DNA from: Bradyrhizobium sp. AZCC 1719
Lineage (GTDB): Bacteria > Pseudomonadota > Alphaproteobacteria > Rhizobiales > Xanthobacteraceae
Reading direction: 5' to 3'
NCBI RefSeq assembly: GCF_036924525.1
Contig: NZ_JAZHRU010000001.1
Coordinates: 4,555,001-4,619,000 of the forward strand
Length of the DNA: 64,000 nucleotides
The notes beneath the pieces were generated by a model. The model made no database searches. It saw only the letters and a program-made list of their open reading frames with translations, and was not told the origin of the DNA. The translations under genes were made by a program, and so were the position numbers. Of this stretch, positions 8,933 through 16,431 are shown piece after piece; position 1 is the first letter of the stretch; every line of letters starts with the position of its first letter.

Positions 8933-9535
8933 ATGAGAATCGCCGGGTGGTCGTTCGGAAAAATCGAAGCGCGGCTTGCCGTGCTGCCGGCGATCGCTAT
9001 CGTTGGATGCGCCATATGGTTGATGCTCCCGCAAGCGAGCGATGCCGAAAGCCGTCTGGCAGCGACGCCGTCTGAAGTTGCCGGCGTCACGCAAGGCATT
9101 TCCCGCACGGATGATCCGGCTGCGACTCGGGCGGCTCTGCCGAGCCCCGGGCCGTCAGCAGTTTCTACCGATCCCAACCAGGCGGTTGGTGCCGCGGCGC
9201 CTCTCGACATCGCGCAGCCAGAGTCGGTTGCTCCTGCCACGTCGCCGCTCGACGGTCTGAAAATCATCTCGCAGTCATGGCGAAGGGGCGGGCTCGGCTC
9301 GAAAGCGCTGGTGACCTTCACGCTTCGCAACACCAATGACTACGCGGTGAGGGATATCGAGATCGCCTGCAATTTCATCCGCCGGGACGGCAGCCATCTG
9401 ACCGCCCGCAGGCGGATCATTCCCGATACCGTGAATATGAAGAGCCGGAAGCGATACGCAGGCATGCTGGTCGGGTTCGTCAACGTCCACGCGAATAAGG
9501 CGAAATGTTCACTGGTGACGGCCAGCCGCGTTTAG
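8933..9535 (+). CDS. Membrane-anchored protein of unknown function
   Basis: A 200-residue protein with one N-terminal transmembrane segment or uncleaved signal (LAVLPAIAIVGCAIWLML), an 80-residue Ala/Pro-rich linker, and a C-terminal beta-type domain. That domain (ALVTFTLRNTNDYAVRDIEI to the C-terminus) resembles FxLYD-like immunoglobulin-fold domains, with two cysteines (IACNF and KCSLV) that may pair in the periplasm. GGGCGAGG precedes the ATG. A terminator hairpin lies 48 bp upstream. No enzymatic motif is visible; a structural or envelope role is a guess. Confidence 0.72.
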   Translation: MRIAGWSFGKIEARLAVLPAIAIVGCAIWLMLPQASDAESRLAATPSEVAGVTQGISRTDDPAATRAALPSPGPSAVSTDPNQAVGAAAPLDIAQPESVAPATSPLDGLKIISQSWRRGGLGSKALVTFTLRNTNDYAVRDIEIACNFIRRDGSHLTARRRIIPDTVNMKSRKRYAGMLVGFVNVHANKAKCSLVTASRV

Positions 9536-9605
9536 CCCTGTGCGGCCGAACTCACCTTTCATCTCCAAAATGTGACCTGCGCCTTTGAACCTTGCAAGTT
9601 GAGCA

Positions 9606-9630
9606 GGAACTAAACGGTATATCGCCCGTT
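9606..9630 (+). promoter_or_regulatory. Putative EcfG (general stress) promoter
   Basis: GGAAC at 9606-9610 and CGTT at 9627-9630 are separated by exactly 16 bases. This matches the alphaproteobacterial EcfG consensus GGAAC-N16/17-CGTT, and sits 45 bp before the ATG of the exported protein at 9675. This suggests control through the PhyR-NepR-EcfG general stress response. Confidence 0.6.
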
Positions 9631-9674
9631 GGGCGGGTTGAACCGCGCGGCGTTCGCGCGGGGGAGTAGGACCA

Positions 9675-10169
9675 ATGCCCGTGACGCGTTATTTCCTGTT
9701 TGTCGGCGGAGTGCTGCTCGCGCTGTTGTTGGCGATCGATGCGCTTGTCCCAGAACAGGCGGTCGTGGCCAGCCAGGCCGTTTCTTCGGTCGACAAGACC
9801 GTTTCTTCGGCCGACAAGACCATAGTGCGCATTCGTTCCGACCAGAAGCTGCCGGAGCGGGTGGTCTTTGACACTAGCCTTCCGACCATTGTTCCGCCGC
9901 CGTCCGTGACCGCCCAGGCCGTTGCGCCTGCCGTGACCCCCGCCGCAGCCCCTGCCTCGGCCGACACCGCCGCTCAGGCCCGTGCGCGGGAGACGTTTGC
10001 CCAGTACGTCCCGGCGGAGGCGAAGAAGCCGGAGCCGCCGGTCCAGCGCAAGCGCAAGGTGGCAAGAAGCCGTCCGCCGTCGATGCAGTTCGCGCAGCCG
10101 CCGCAAATGCGGGTCGCGCAGCAGTCACAATTTGGCTTCTTCGGTGGCCCGAGCTGGAACACTTGGTAA
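9675..10169 (+). CDS. Small exported Ala/Pro-rich protein, likely stress-induced
   Basis: A 164-residue protein with a hydrophobic N-terminal segment (YFLFVGGVLLALLLAIDALV) that is a signal or anchor. It continues with a duplicated short motif (SSVDKTVSSADKT), a Pro/Ala-rich middle, a basic patch (VQRKRKVARSR) and a Gln/Pro-rich end finishing FFGGPSWNTW. GGGGAGTAGG lies just before the ATG. No known domain; a periplasmic or envelope-associated protein is the simplest reading. An EcfG-type promoter 45 bp upstream suggests general-stress expression. Confidence 0.7.
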   Translation: MPVTRYFLFVGGVLLALLLAIDALVPEQAVVASQAVSSVDKTVSSADKTIVRIRSDQKLPERVVFDTSLPTIVPPPSVTAQAVAPAVTPAAAPASADTAAQARARETFAQYVPAEAKKPEPPVQRKRKVARSRPPSMQFAQPPQMRVAQQSQFGFFGGPSWNTW

Positions 10170-10182
10170 GCGCCCGCCTGAT

Positions 10183-10557
10183 TTAGCGCGGTAGCTTCGG
10201 AATCTTGTCCGCAAAACCATTATAGCAGGTCAACCGTTCGTCTTCCTCCTTGACGAAGCGGCAGTCATTGACGCCCTTCGCCGCCGGCGCCTTTGGTTTG
10301 GGCTGTGGCGCATAAATGGCGTCGTAGCAATTCAGGCGTTCCTTGGTCGCGTCGTCGATATCCTGGCAGGCCTGCAACTTTTGGGCGACCGACAACGGCT
10401 TTTCTTTCTTGCCCGCCGTCGGATTCTTCGCCCCGACCACAACCAGCGGTTTGCCGCCAATGGTGGGAGGATTGGCCGGGCCGGCCGGGGTACTCGTTCC
10501 CTGAGCCAGCGCCGCCGCCGGATACAGGATCGCCAGCGTCAGGATGATCTTTCTCAT
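10183..10557 (-). CDS. Small exported cysteine-containing protein
   Basis: A 124-residue protein starting MRKIILTLAILYPAAALAQG, a clear Sec signal peptide with cleavage after ALA. The mature part has a Pro/Lys-rich stretch and two similar cysteine motifs: LQACQDIDDATKERLNCYDA and CRFVKEEDERLTCYNGFAD. The C-x(9-13)-C-Y pattern is shared with type VI secretion-associated and other small periplasmic proteins of proteobacteria. The ATG at 10557 is used rather than 10665 because the signal peptide starts there. Its stop is 14 bp from the convergent neighbour. The tRNA-Arg-like fragment lies 52 bp upstream of its start. Function unknown. Confidence 0.72.
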   Translation of the reverse strand: MRKIILTLAILYPAAALAQGTSTPAGPANPPTIGGKPLVVVGAKNPTAGKKEKPLSVAQKLQACQDIDDATKERLNCYDAIYAPQPKPKAPAAKGVNDCRFVKEEDERLTCYNGFADKIPKLPR

Positions 10558-10608
10558 ATGAAATGTCCGAATAGCCGTAAGCTGAACCAGCGCCGCTGGG
10601 AGAACCAC

Positions 10609-10632
10609 AACTCCCGACCCTCGGAATCGAAA
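10609..10632. other. tRNA-Arg fragment, possible attachment-site remnant
   Basis: These 24 bases are identical, in the same orientation, to 59023-59046. That block spans the 5' side of the T-loop, the variable region and the anticodon loop of the tRNA-Arg(TCG) gene. On the left side resemblance continues weakly: a GGGAG...CTCCC hairpin can still form, but the rest of the tRNA is degenerate. Tyrosine recombinases commonly leave such partial tRNA copies at the far end of an integrated element. Confidence 0.55.
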
Positions 10633-11061
10633 ATCCCGCTGGGCGCCTGCGTTCTCTAGCATCATCCCCGAGCGTCTGTCTAACCCGTTGATTTAATAGC
10701 CATTCAATTGAGCCTGCGACGGTTTGGTGGGGGCAGCCGGGCCCTTCGCCCGTTGTCGGCGCGCTGCGGACGCTGCATTGGCGTCGTCGATGGCGAGGCG
10801 GCGCTACCAGACCGAGCGATTGCAGAAGGGCGACGCGACGTCGGCTACAGTGGCCATTCGATCGAGAATGTCGGCAGCGGACCCTGCGCGCATCCTCGCC
10901 GCGAATTTCGGCCAGCCGGCGGAACTGTTTAAAAAAATTCCCCGACCGCGACGTGATCATCGTCCCAAAGGATGGGGCCCGTTGGGGAGAGCGCGCTTTG
11001 CGTCCCTGAAAACCCCGCCTGATCTCGCGAGCAATCGCATCAGTGGGGCTCAGGTGCAGGT
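10633..11061 (+). other. Non-coding or degenerate stretch; possible broken ORF
   Basis: No intact gene is convincing here. A plus-strand reading from 10790 begins MARRRYQTERLQKGDA, faintly like the N-terminus of some tyrosine recombinases. It continues through LAANFGQPAELFKK to an A7 run at 10931-10937. After that run a +1 frame gives FPDRDVIIVPKDGARWGE and a stop. This looks like a frameshifted, unrecognised gene remnant beside the possible attachment site; the integrase idea is weak. Confidence 0.25.
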
Positions 11062-11148
11062 CTAGCGTAGGCGATAGGCGTCAAATGCGTGGGCCAGGAA
11101 TATGCCGATGCTGACGAAGACGAGGAATGCCGTCACGACCTCGGTCAT
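11062..11148 (-). CDS. 28-residue membrane peptide
   Basis: A short ORF starting MTEVVTAFLVFVSIGIFLAH: a single transmembrane helix with a short basic C-terminus ending AYRLR. It has a strong ribosome site (GGGAGGAAGG) ending two bases before its ATG. Its start codon overlaps the stop of the upstream 28-residue ORF as ATGA, so translation is likely coupled. I vaguely recall similar tiny proteins in rhizobia. An inner-membrane regulatory or scaffold peptide is possible; function unknown. Confidence 0.6.
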   Translation of the reverse strand: MTEVVTAFLVFVSIGIFLAHAFDAYRLR

Positions 11149-11231
11149 GGCCTTCCTCCCTGTATTGCCATGCCGGGAAGGGCACGCTTGAGAAATTCGC
11201 GATAGATGAGGTTGAGGACCGATACCAACAT
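11145..11231 (-). CDS. 28-residue small protein, coupled to the next gene
   Basis: Starts MLVSVLNLIYREFLKRALPG and ends QGGRP. It is amphipathic or weakly hydrophobic with three basic residues in the middle. AAGGGG sits eight bases before the ATG. Its last codons encode the Shine-Dalgarno sequence of the downstream 28-residue gene, and its TGA overlaps that gene's ATG. The arrangement argues for a genuine bicistronic unit rather than chance ORFs. No family is known to me. Confidence 0.5.
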   Translation of the reverse strand: MLVSVLNLIYREFLKRALPGMAIQGGRP

Positions 11232-11449
11232 GATCTAACCCCTTGTTTGATCTTGGGACCCTAGCGGCTCTTTGTTTCCGGAGCGCTTCGCGGCGGAGCA
11301 GAATGGTTTCGTCGCGCCGACCCGCGATCACAGAATCGCGACGGAACCGGAACCATCCGTGTCAGCGATCGGCCCGCCCTTTTCTCGCCATCCTAATTCA
11401 GGAGACGTGCGGGGGCGGTGCTACGGGGCAATGTTCCCAAAGGTCCTAC

Positions 11450-12472
11450 GTGATCATCCGACATTTGCAGCAAAACGAGACTTTTAGGTCGCGCCGCGCA
11501 TTCCTGCGCGGAATTGTGTCTTCGGCCAGCGCGCTTGCGCTCGGCGGATGCGCCAGCCTTGGCGCGACGGGCGCGCGTTACGACGCCTCGTCGCTCTCGG
11601 TGGAGCCGACATTGCTCGTCGCAACCACGCGCAAGCCGGTGAGTGGCGGGCGCGCGAAACCGTGGTTCGGGCCGGAGCGGGCTTCGAAGATGATCGTGGC
11701 ACGGGCGAAGCTGGTGCCGCCCGACGAGAATCGTTTCTCGCTCGCCGCAGCCGGACTTGGCGATTGGCGTCTCGATACGGTCGAGCCGGTATCGGGAGAG
11801 GTCGGTGATCTTCTCGGGCAAACCAGCGGCGGCTCGGACGTGCTGATCTACGTGCACGGTTTCAAGCAGACGTTCGAGACGGCGGCGCTCGATGCCGCGC
11901 ACCTCGCCGACGGCATCAGATTCCGCGGCCAGACGATGGTGTTCTCCTGGCCGTCCAAGGCGGGACTGTTCGATTACGCCTACGACCGCGATAGTGCGAT
12001 GTACTCCCGCGATGCCTTCGAGCGCGTGCTGCATTCCCTCGCCACTGCCCCGAGCGTCGGCCGCGTTCACATCGTCGGGCACAGCATGGGCACCATGCTG
12101 ACCCTCGAAGGGCTGCGTCAGCTCTATGCGCGATATGGCGACAGCGTTGCCGGCAAGATCGGGGCCGTGGTGTTCGCCTCACCGGACATCGATATGGATG
12201 TGTTCTCTTCGGCGACCCAGAATATCGGACCGCTCACCCGCAAGATAACCGTCGTCGCTTCAACGAATGATCGCGCGCTTGCGTTGTCGGGACGATTGGC
12301 CGGCGGGATGACGCGGGTCGGCGCCGCCGAGAAGGCCACCATCGAGCAGCTCGGCGTGCGCGTCATCGATGCGTCCGATTCAGGCTGGGGCATCATCAAC
12401 CACGATCTGTTCCTATCCAATGCCGAGGTACGGAAGGTGATACGCCGCTCGATCGATACCTCGGCCGCGTGA
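11450..12472 (+). CDS. Tat-exported lipoprotein, DUF900-type alpha/beta hydrolase
   Basis: A 340-residue predicted esterase/lipase-like protein. The N-terminus carries a twin-arginine motif (SRRAFLRG) and a lipobox (LGGC), suggesting export in folded form and lipid anchoring. The catalytic domain shows YVHGFKQTFE (oxyanion region), the nucleophile elbow GHSMG, an aspartate in FASPDIDMD and a histidine in INHDLFLSN. The GTG at 11450 is inferred: it follows AAAGGTC and gives a normal Tat signal, whereas the longer ORF from 11243 adds an improbable leader. This matches the DUF900 family of bacterial periplasmic hydrolases. Substrate unknown. Confidence 0.82.
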   Translation: MIIRHLQQNETFRSRRAFLRGIVSSASALALGGCASLGATGARYDASSLSVEPTLLVATTRKPVSGGRAKPWFGPERASKMIVARAKLVPPDENRFSLAAAGLGDWRLDTVEPVSGEVGDLLGQTSGGSDVLIYVHGFKQTFETAALDAAHLADGIRFRGQTMVFSWPSKAGLFDYAYDRDSAMYSRDAFERVLHSLATAPSVGRVHIVGHSMGTMLTLEGLRQLYARYGDSVAGKIGAVVFASPDIDMDVFSSATQNIGPLTRKITVVASTNDRALALSGRLAGGMTRVGAAEKATIEQLGVRVIDASDSGWGIINHDLFLSNAEVRKVIRRSIDTSAA

Positions 12473-12776
12473 GCTCGCCTTCGGCGCAACGGCATCGCAC
12501 GGCAACATGATGGCGCCCGTCCATCGCCGGCAAGCGGCCATCACAACGTCACCGTGTTGTCACCCATAATCTCGCCAAATTGACGGAACATTTATTCGTG
12601 GCCGGCACCGTGGTGCCCGGTCTCGCCTCGAACTACTCAGCGCTTGAATTGCTCAACGTGCGCAACGCCGACCGGTTGTCGGCGCACGATGCTTTGCGAG
12701 TCGATCGGGGAGATCTGGGCGACAGCGGGCCTTGCCGGCGATCCAATTGTTCAGTTGTTACAGAGGAATAAAAATC
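12473..12776. other. Intergenic region, no gene seen
   Basis: About 300 bp between two same-strand genes. It must carry the promoter and leader of the exported protein at 12777 (ribosome site GAGGA at 12762). No RNA gene or convincing ORF is visible. Confidence 0.5.
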
Positions 12777-13121
12777 ATGCGTCAAGTAACATCCAAGGCC
12801 GAGGCAGGTTCGAGCGCGAACCGTCGACAGGTGCTATCACTCGCGGTGGGCGTCGCGTTGCTCGCGGGCGTCACTACGGCTCACGCGCAGAGCACGGGCA
12901 TCGCTTCCTGCGACGACTTCCTGACCAAATACGACGCCTGCGTCGTCTCCAAGGTCCCCGAGGCACAGCGCGCGATGTACAAGACGCAGATCGACCAGAC
13001 GCGCAAGGCGTGGGTCGACATGGCCAAGAATCCGTCGACCAAGGCGACCATGGAAGCGACCTGCAAGCAGACCCTGGACGCAACGAAGGCATCGCTCACG
13101 GCCTATGGCTGCTCGTTCTGA
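12777..13121 (+). CDS. Small exported four-cysteine protein
   Basis: A 114-residue protein with an N-terminal export signal containing Arg-Arg (NRRQVLSLAVGVALLAG) and cleavage likely after AHA. The mature roughly 75 residues are helical, with four cysteines: CDDFLTKYDAC, one in EATCKQTLDA and one in AYGCSF. The spacing resembles a disulphide-stapled helical hairpin. GAGGA lies 11 bases before the ATG; a longer upstream start at 12732 is less likely. A hairpin follows the stop. A periplasmic protein of unknown role. Confidence 0.72.
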   Translation: MRQVTSKAEAGSSANRRQVLSLAVGVALLAGVTTAHAQSTGIASCDDFLTKYDACVVSKVPEAQRAMYKTQIDQTRKAWVDMAKNPSTKATMEATCKQTLDATKASLTAYGCSF

Positions 13122-13143
13122 TCGGCGCATGCGCCGCTGAAGG

Positions 13144-13168
13144 GAGTGGCGTCGAATGGGCGCCACTC
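13144..13168 (+). terminator. Hairpin after exported-protein gene
   Basis: The perfect 8-bp stem GAGTGGCG / CGCCACTC has a 9-base loop and an AAGG/CCTT extension with one bulge, 22 bp after the stop codon. There is no T-run, so it may be a Rho-assisted or stabilising 3' hairpin rather than an intrinsic terminator. Confidence 0.4.
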
Positions 13169-13320
13169 CTTGAAGGCGGGCGGTACCGGGGAGCAGCCGA
13201 CGATGCCGGCGAGGCGCTCTTTCGGAATTTGGTCAAAGCGACGTGGGCAGCGCCGGCACACGATTCACGATCAAGCGGCGCGCCTTCAAGGCGCGGTCTG
13301 CAAACTTATCCTTGTCTCGA

Positions 13321-13335
13321 TTAACCACTTGTTAA
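13321..13335. promoter_or_regulatory. Putative CtrA-binding box
   Basis: TTAA at 13321-13324 and TTAA at 13332-13335 are separated by seven bases, and the right half is followed by C. This is the full alphaproteobacterial CtrA consensus TTAA-N7-TTAAC. It lies 119 bp before the start of the 35-residue membrane protein. Confidence 0.5.
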
Positions 13336-13454
13336 CCATAACGCCCCAGCATTGCCGCTTCATAGAGAGTCGCCAAGGACCGTAATCCGAAGGCGCAATT
13401 GACCGTTCATCTTGGGGGCGAGCAGAGGCTCGCGGGGCTCCAAGGAGCAACGTC

Positions 13455-13562
13455 ATGTCATCATCTGGCATACGCCTGCTGTCCGATTTCGTCCCGGCGA
13501 TTTTCGGCGCACTTGGTTTGGGTATTCCGATTGCGGTTGCGATCATCTGGATTTGTTCCTGA
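13455..13562 (+). CDS. 35-residue single-pass membrane protein
   Basis: The short ORF starts MSSSGIRLLSDFVPAIFGAL and continues with a second half that is a Gly/Ile/Ala/Val-rich transmembrane helix ending IIWICS. AAGGAG precedes the ATG at normal spacing. It is too short for most gene callers but has a good ribosome site, a full hydrophobic helix and an upstream CtrA-type box. It resembles neither Flp pilins nor KdpF closely. Function unknown. Confidence 0.5.
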   Translation: MSSSGIRLLSDFVPAIFGALGLGIPIAVAIIWICS

Positions 13563-13704
13563 TCGCGGTATGCCGCTTGGCTTCTTACGGCGCCCGTCTG
13601 AGCGGGTGTGGTGCAGCATGGGGTGAAGTCAGTTGGCAGTCCTTGCGACTGGCCGCCCCATCCCGTGATGCTATCTTCCGGAACCGATCAACAGGGGAGG
13701 CAAA

Positions 13705-14192
13705 TTGCTTCCAGAGGTTCTCGACCTTCATGGTCCCCGTTCGCCGCGTAACGCATTGCTTTGTCTGAACAATGCAAGCGCCCGCGAGACATCATTACTA
13801 TCGGCGGAGCGGTTCGAACGAATGATTGGCTCCGCGAGCGTCGCGACGTTCATTGAGCCCGGTCAGGCGTTCCTTCTGGCGTTCGAGCAGACAGACGATA
13901 CGACGGCATCCACTTCAAATGGTTTCGGAGCCGCTACGACCGGTTTCTGTACGTCGACCGTGTCGTCGTCGCCAAGGAGCGCCGAGGCCAGGGTCTGGCT
14001 CGGATACTGTACGCCGACCTGTTCACGCGAGCTGAGGAGCGTGGCCACAACTGCATTGTCTGCGAGGTCAACGTGCAACCGCCGAATCCCGAGTCAGATA
14101 GATTTCATTCAGCGCAAGGTTTTCGAGAAGTCGGAAGGGCAACCATCGACGATGGAATGAAGACCGTCCGCTATCTCCTGTGGCGCCGATAA
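13705..14192 (+). pseudogene. GNAT acetyltransferase, frameshifted
   Basis: The reading frame from TTG 13705 (preceded by AGGGGAGG) gives a GNAT-like N-terminal half up to FLLAFEQTDD. The homologous continuation then moves to another frame at about 13899, reading YDGIHFKWFRSRYDRFLYVD, then the acetyl-CoA loop RRGQGLARILY and ending VRYLLWRR at 14192. One base inserted near 13898 would restore a single roughly 163-residue N-acetyltransferase. The sharp switch with both halves well conserved suggests either a recent inactivating deletion or a sequencing error. Substrate unknown. Confidence 0.75.
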
Positions 14193-14318
14193 TGGCGATT
14201 GCAATGACAATCCGCGGCTCTCGCGCCAGGAGTAGAAGCATATGGTCCTGTCCCGCTGCGTCGCAAAGGTCGCAACGCGAACTGCCGCTTTACCTGGCTT
14301 TCCCGGTATGAGTGAAAA

Positions 14319-14447
14319 ATGACGGCGCCTTACAAAATCGTGGTCGCCGGCGGTCGTGGACATATGGGCAGCGCCATCGTTTCGGCGCTTAGCGTTGATC
14401 CCGCATTTGTTCACGTTGGCAATCCAGGTCGGCACACCAGTCCTTAG
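14319..14447 (+). pseudogene. Short Rossmann-type N-terminal fragment
   Basis: A 42-residue ORF reads KIVVAGGRGHMGSAIVSAL, which resembles the dinucleotide-binding start of DapB-like reductases (GxxGxMG). It then loses resemblance and stops. This is probably a truncated gene fragment left by rearrangement. It could also be chance; nothing recognisable follows in any frame. Confidence 0.3.
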
Positions 14448-14762
14448 CGCCAAGAGGGGGTTTGCTCCAGGGCGTCGTGGCGTGCTCTGGCCTAGAAATG
14501 GCGCCCCCAGTGTAGATGAAAGTGATAACTACGTTTCCGCTTCCGCACTCTGATATTCTCGCCACCGACGCGCAATTCCGACCGCGAATATCCAAGGCGC
14601 GCCAAAACCATTACGACCACCTGCTGAGCACAGCGGCTTCGGCGGCCCCAGTTCGTTCGGTCCGTGACCAGCGAATGCTCGTCGTCCAACGGTCCCGCGT
14701 AGCAGCGATGCTGCCGTCATCGAGCATATGATTGGGCTGCGGCTTCCGAGAGGATGAAGTTG
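14448..14762. other. Intergenic region, nothing recognised
   Basis: About 315 bp between the Rossmann fragment and the toxin-antitoxin pair. Short ORFs on both strands have no ribosome site or familiar motif. It may be decayed sequence and contains the promoter of the antitoxin gene. Confidence 0.4.
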
Positions 14763-14945
14763 ATGCGGCAGCGGCGGCGCGCACGGGGGCTGCGCGAGCT
14801 GCGTCTCGTCGTTGCCGACCCGCGTTCGCGGGCGGTGCGACGACGGGTGGCGAAGCAGGTCGCCGGCCTCGACCTGGATCGCGAGCGCGACGTGTTGAAG
14901 TGGATCGAATCGGTCTCCGAGTTTGATGCAGATGCGACGCGGTGA
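14763..14945 (+). CDS. Antitoxin of MazE/DUF3018-like type
   Basis: A 60-residue, very basic protein (MRQRRRARGLRELRLVVADP) with the pattern RARGLR-x-L/V-x-x-V-x-D-x-R found in small antitoxins encoded before MazF/PemK toxins. GAGAGG lies eight bases before ATG 14763, which is preferred to ATG 14754 for that reason. Its 3' end overlaps the start of the MazF-like gene, the usual arrangement for coupled toxin-antitoxin expression. It should neutralise the toxin and bind the shared promoter. Confidence 0.65.
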   Translation: MRQRRRARGLRELRLVVADPRSRAVRRRVAKQVAGLDLDRERDVLKWIESVSEFDADATR

Positions 14946-15315
14946 TCTGGTGATCGTTGCGGCGGCCGGTGACTATGGCACGCCCCGTCCCGCCGTTATC
15001 GTGCAGACTGATGCCTTTCCGGAGAGCCATGCTTCAGTGGTAATCTGCCAGTTAACTTCAGATCTGGCCGATGCTCCGGATTTCCGCGTCACCATCGAAC
15101 CTAACCCCGAAAACGGATTGCGGCTCAAATCGCTGGTGATGGCCGACAAGCCGGTCACCGTGAGACGTGAACGGATCGGGCAGAGGATCGGGCATCTCGG
15201 CAACCAAGACATGGCTCGGAGTTGCTTTGGCGTTTGTCTTGGGGCTCGCGGATTAACGATGCTTCTGGTCCAGGCGCCGGACAGCAAGATTGACGTACGG
15301 TTGTCGGCGGCTTGA
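14926..15315 (+). CDS. MazF/PemK-family toxin, C-terminus probably frameshifted
   Basis: A 129-residue protein with the MazF fold: MRRGDLVIVAAAGDYGTPRP, then AVIVQTDAF and the basic VMADKPVTVRRERIG segment. MazF toxins are sequence-specific mRNA interferases. From about 15217 the encoded C-terminus stops matching the family. Moving by one base gives GVALAFVLGLAD and a stop at 15254-15256, which fits the usual ALAVFLGLA ending. So the original gene probably ended at 15256, and the present 20 extra residues come from an indel. Activity may be lost. Confidence 0.72.
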   Translation: MQMRRGDLVIVAAAGDYGTPRPAVIVQTDAFPESHASVVICQLTSDLADAPDFRVTIEPNPENGLRLKSLVMADKPVTVRRERIGQRIGHLGNQDMARSCFGVCLGARGLTMLLVQAPDSKIDVRLSAA

Positions 15316-15373
15316 TGCGGCATTTGCCGACGCCCGGAAACAATATCGTGCAAAATCGTAGAATGGCGCGCCA

Positions 15374-15460
15374 CGATGAAGATGGGCACTATTCGTGCGC
15401 CGCGCCGCTATGATGCCGCAGCCCGCCACGCGCTCCAATTGGCAAATCTACGACGGTCTG
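15374..15460 (+). repeat. Dispersed repeat, copy A
   Basis: Its first 20 bases (CGATGAAGATGGGCACTATT) recur exactly at 58202-58221, with weaker similarity continuing for another 50-60 bases. In one frame it reads MKMGTIRAPRRYDAAARHAL, a phrase I associate with spurious small ORFs in rhizobial repeats. It lies directly after the MazF-like gene. Confidence 0.45.
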
Positions 15461-15478
15461 CGATCTTGCACTCCTGTC

Positions 15479-16210
15479 TCATGCGCGGCTGTCTTCCCGA
15501 TGTGGCAAGGTGGTCCCGTCACTCTTCGATGGCGGCGGTGCCGATCGATTCCGGGATTGACGTGACGTACCGTGTTCAGCCCTTCTCGCCCCGAGAAAGA
15601 CCGCACGGATGAATTCGCGGTACAGCATCAATTGTTCAGATAGCGCCTTCTTCTGCCGGAGCACCTTGGAAACGATGATCCCGCCCTCGGCAATGGCGGA
15701 AAGCATGTCTGCCAGATGGTCGAGATCGACAACAATGCGTGGGGGGTAGCGCGCTGCGATCAGATCAAGGCGCTCGCGAAACCGCCGCCGCCATCCTAGC
15801 ATGGCCGACGTGTAGAGATCGCGCACCTCCCGGTCGAACAGCCGATCCTGATAGCAATAGGCGGCGACGAGACAGCCCGGATGGCCGCTCGGCAAATCCG
15901 CCATCGCCTCCGAGAGCATCTTGAGGCCGATCAGGAAGCCGTGCAGCGGGTCCTCATCGAGTTGATCGGCACGGCGAAAGAGATCATCGAATAGCGTGTC
16001 CTCGCGTTCGACATAGCGGACAAGCAGGGCCTTCGCGAGTTCGCTCTTGTCTTTGAAGTGATAGAAGAAGCCGTTCTTGGTGATGCCCACGGCTGCGATG
16101 AGCTCGTCGATCGATGTGCCGGCGAGGCCCTTTTCGAGGATCGCAGCCTCGGCAACATCGAGGATGTAGTCTCGGGTGTCACTGCGCTTGCGGTGCTGAA
16201 GCTCCTGCAT
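15479..16210 (-). CDS. TetR-family transcriptional regulator
   Basis: A 243-residue regulator. The N-terminal HTH is clear: RDYILDVAEAAILEKGLAGT, then SIDELIAAVGITKNGFFYHF and KDKSELAKALL. The C-terminal ligand domain includes HPGCLVAAYCYQDRLFDREV and a long C-terminal helix. ATG 16210 is preferred over 16249 and 16303 because TGGAG lies at normal spacing and the HTH then starts at the usual distance. It is divergent from the homocysteine methyltransferase gene with 221 bp between starts, so it probably represses that gene. Inducer unknown. Confidence 0.88.
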   Translation of the reverse strand: MQELQHRKRSDTRDYILDVAEAAILEKGLAGTSIDELIAAVGITKNGFFYHFKDKSELAKALLVRYVEREDTLFDDLFRRADQLDEDPLHGFLIGLKMLSEAMADLPSGHPGCLVAAYCYQDRLFDREVRDLYTSAMLGWRRRFRERLDLIAARYPPRIVVDLDHLADMLSAIAEGGIIVSKVLRQKKALSEQLMLYREFIRAVFLGARRAEHGTSRQSRNRSAPPPSKSDGTTLPHREDSRA

Positions 16211-16431
16211 GGCATCGCTCCAGGTACCTATCCGGTCGAACTGCACCATGAGTCCAGTTGACACTTGCAGCTGCGATCTACGTTCGGGTCCGCCGGCATT
16301 CACCTACCCAAACGATTACTTCTTTCGCGGGTTCCCTGCTGCACCGCGAGTCTTCTAGGAATCGAGGCGCGCTGATCGCATCTTCGCTGCCAATCATTGC
16401 CATAAGGCATGGTGAAAGAGGAGAGGCGAGC

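Larger units (their letters stand above)
13122..13454. other. Intergenic region with hairpin and CtrA-type box
   Basis: About 330 bp without a convincing gene. It holds the hairpin at 13144-13168 and the TTAA-N7-TTAA box at 13321-13335, annotated separately. Nothing else could be identified. Confidence 0.5.
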
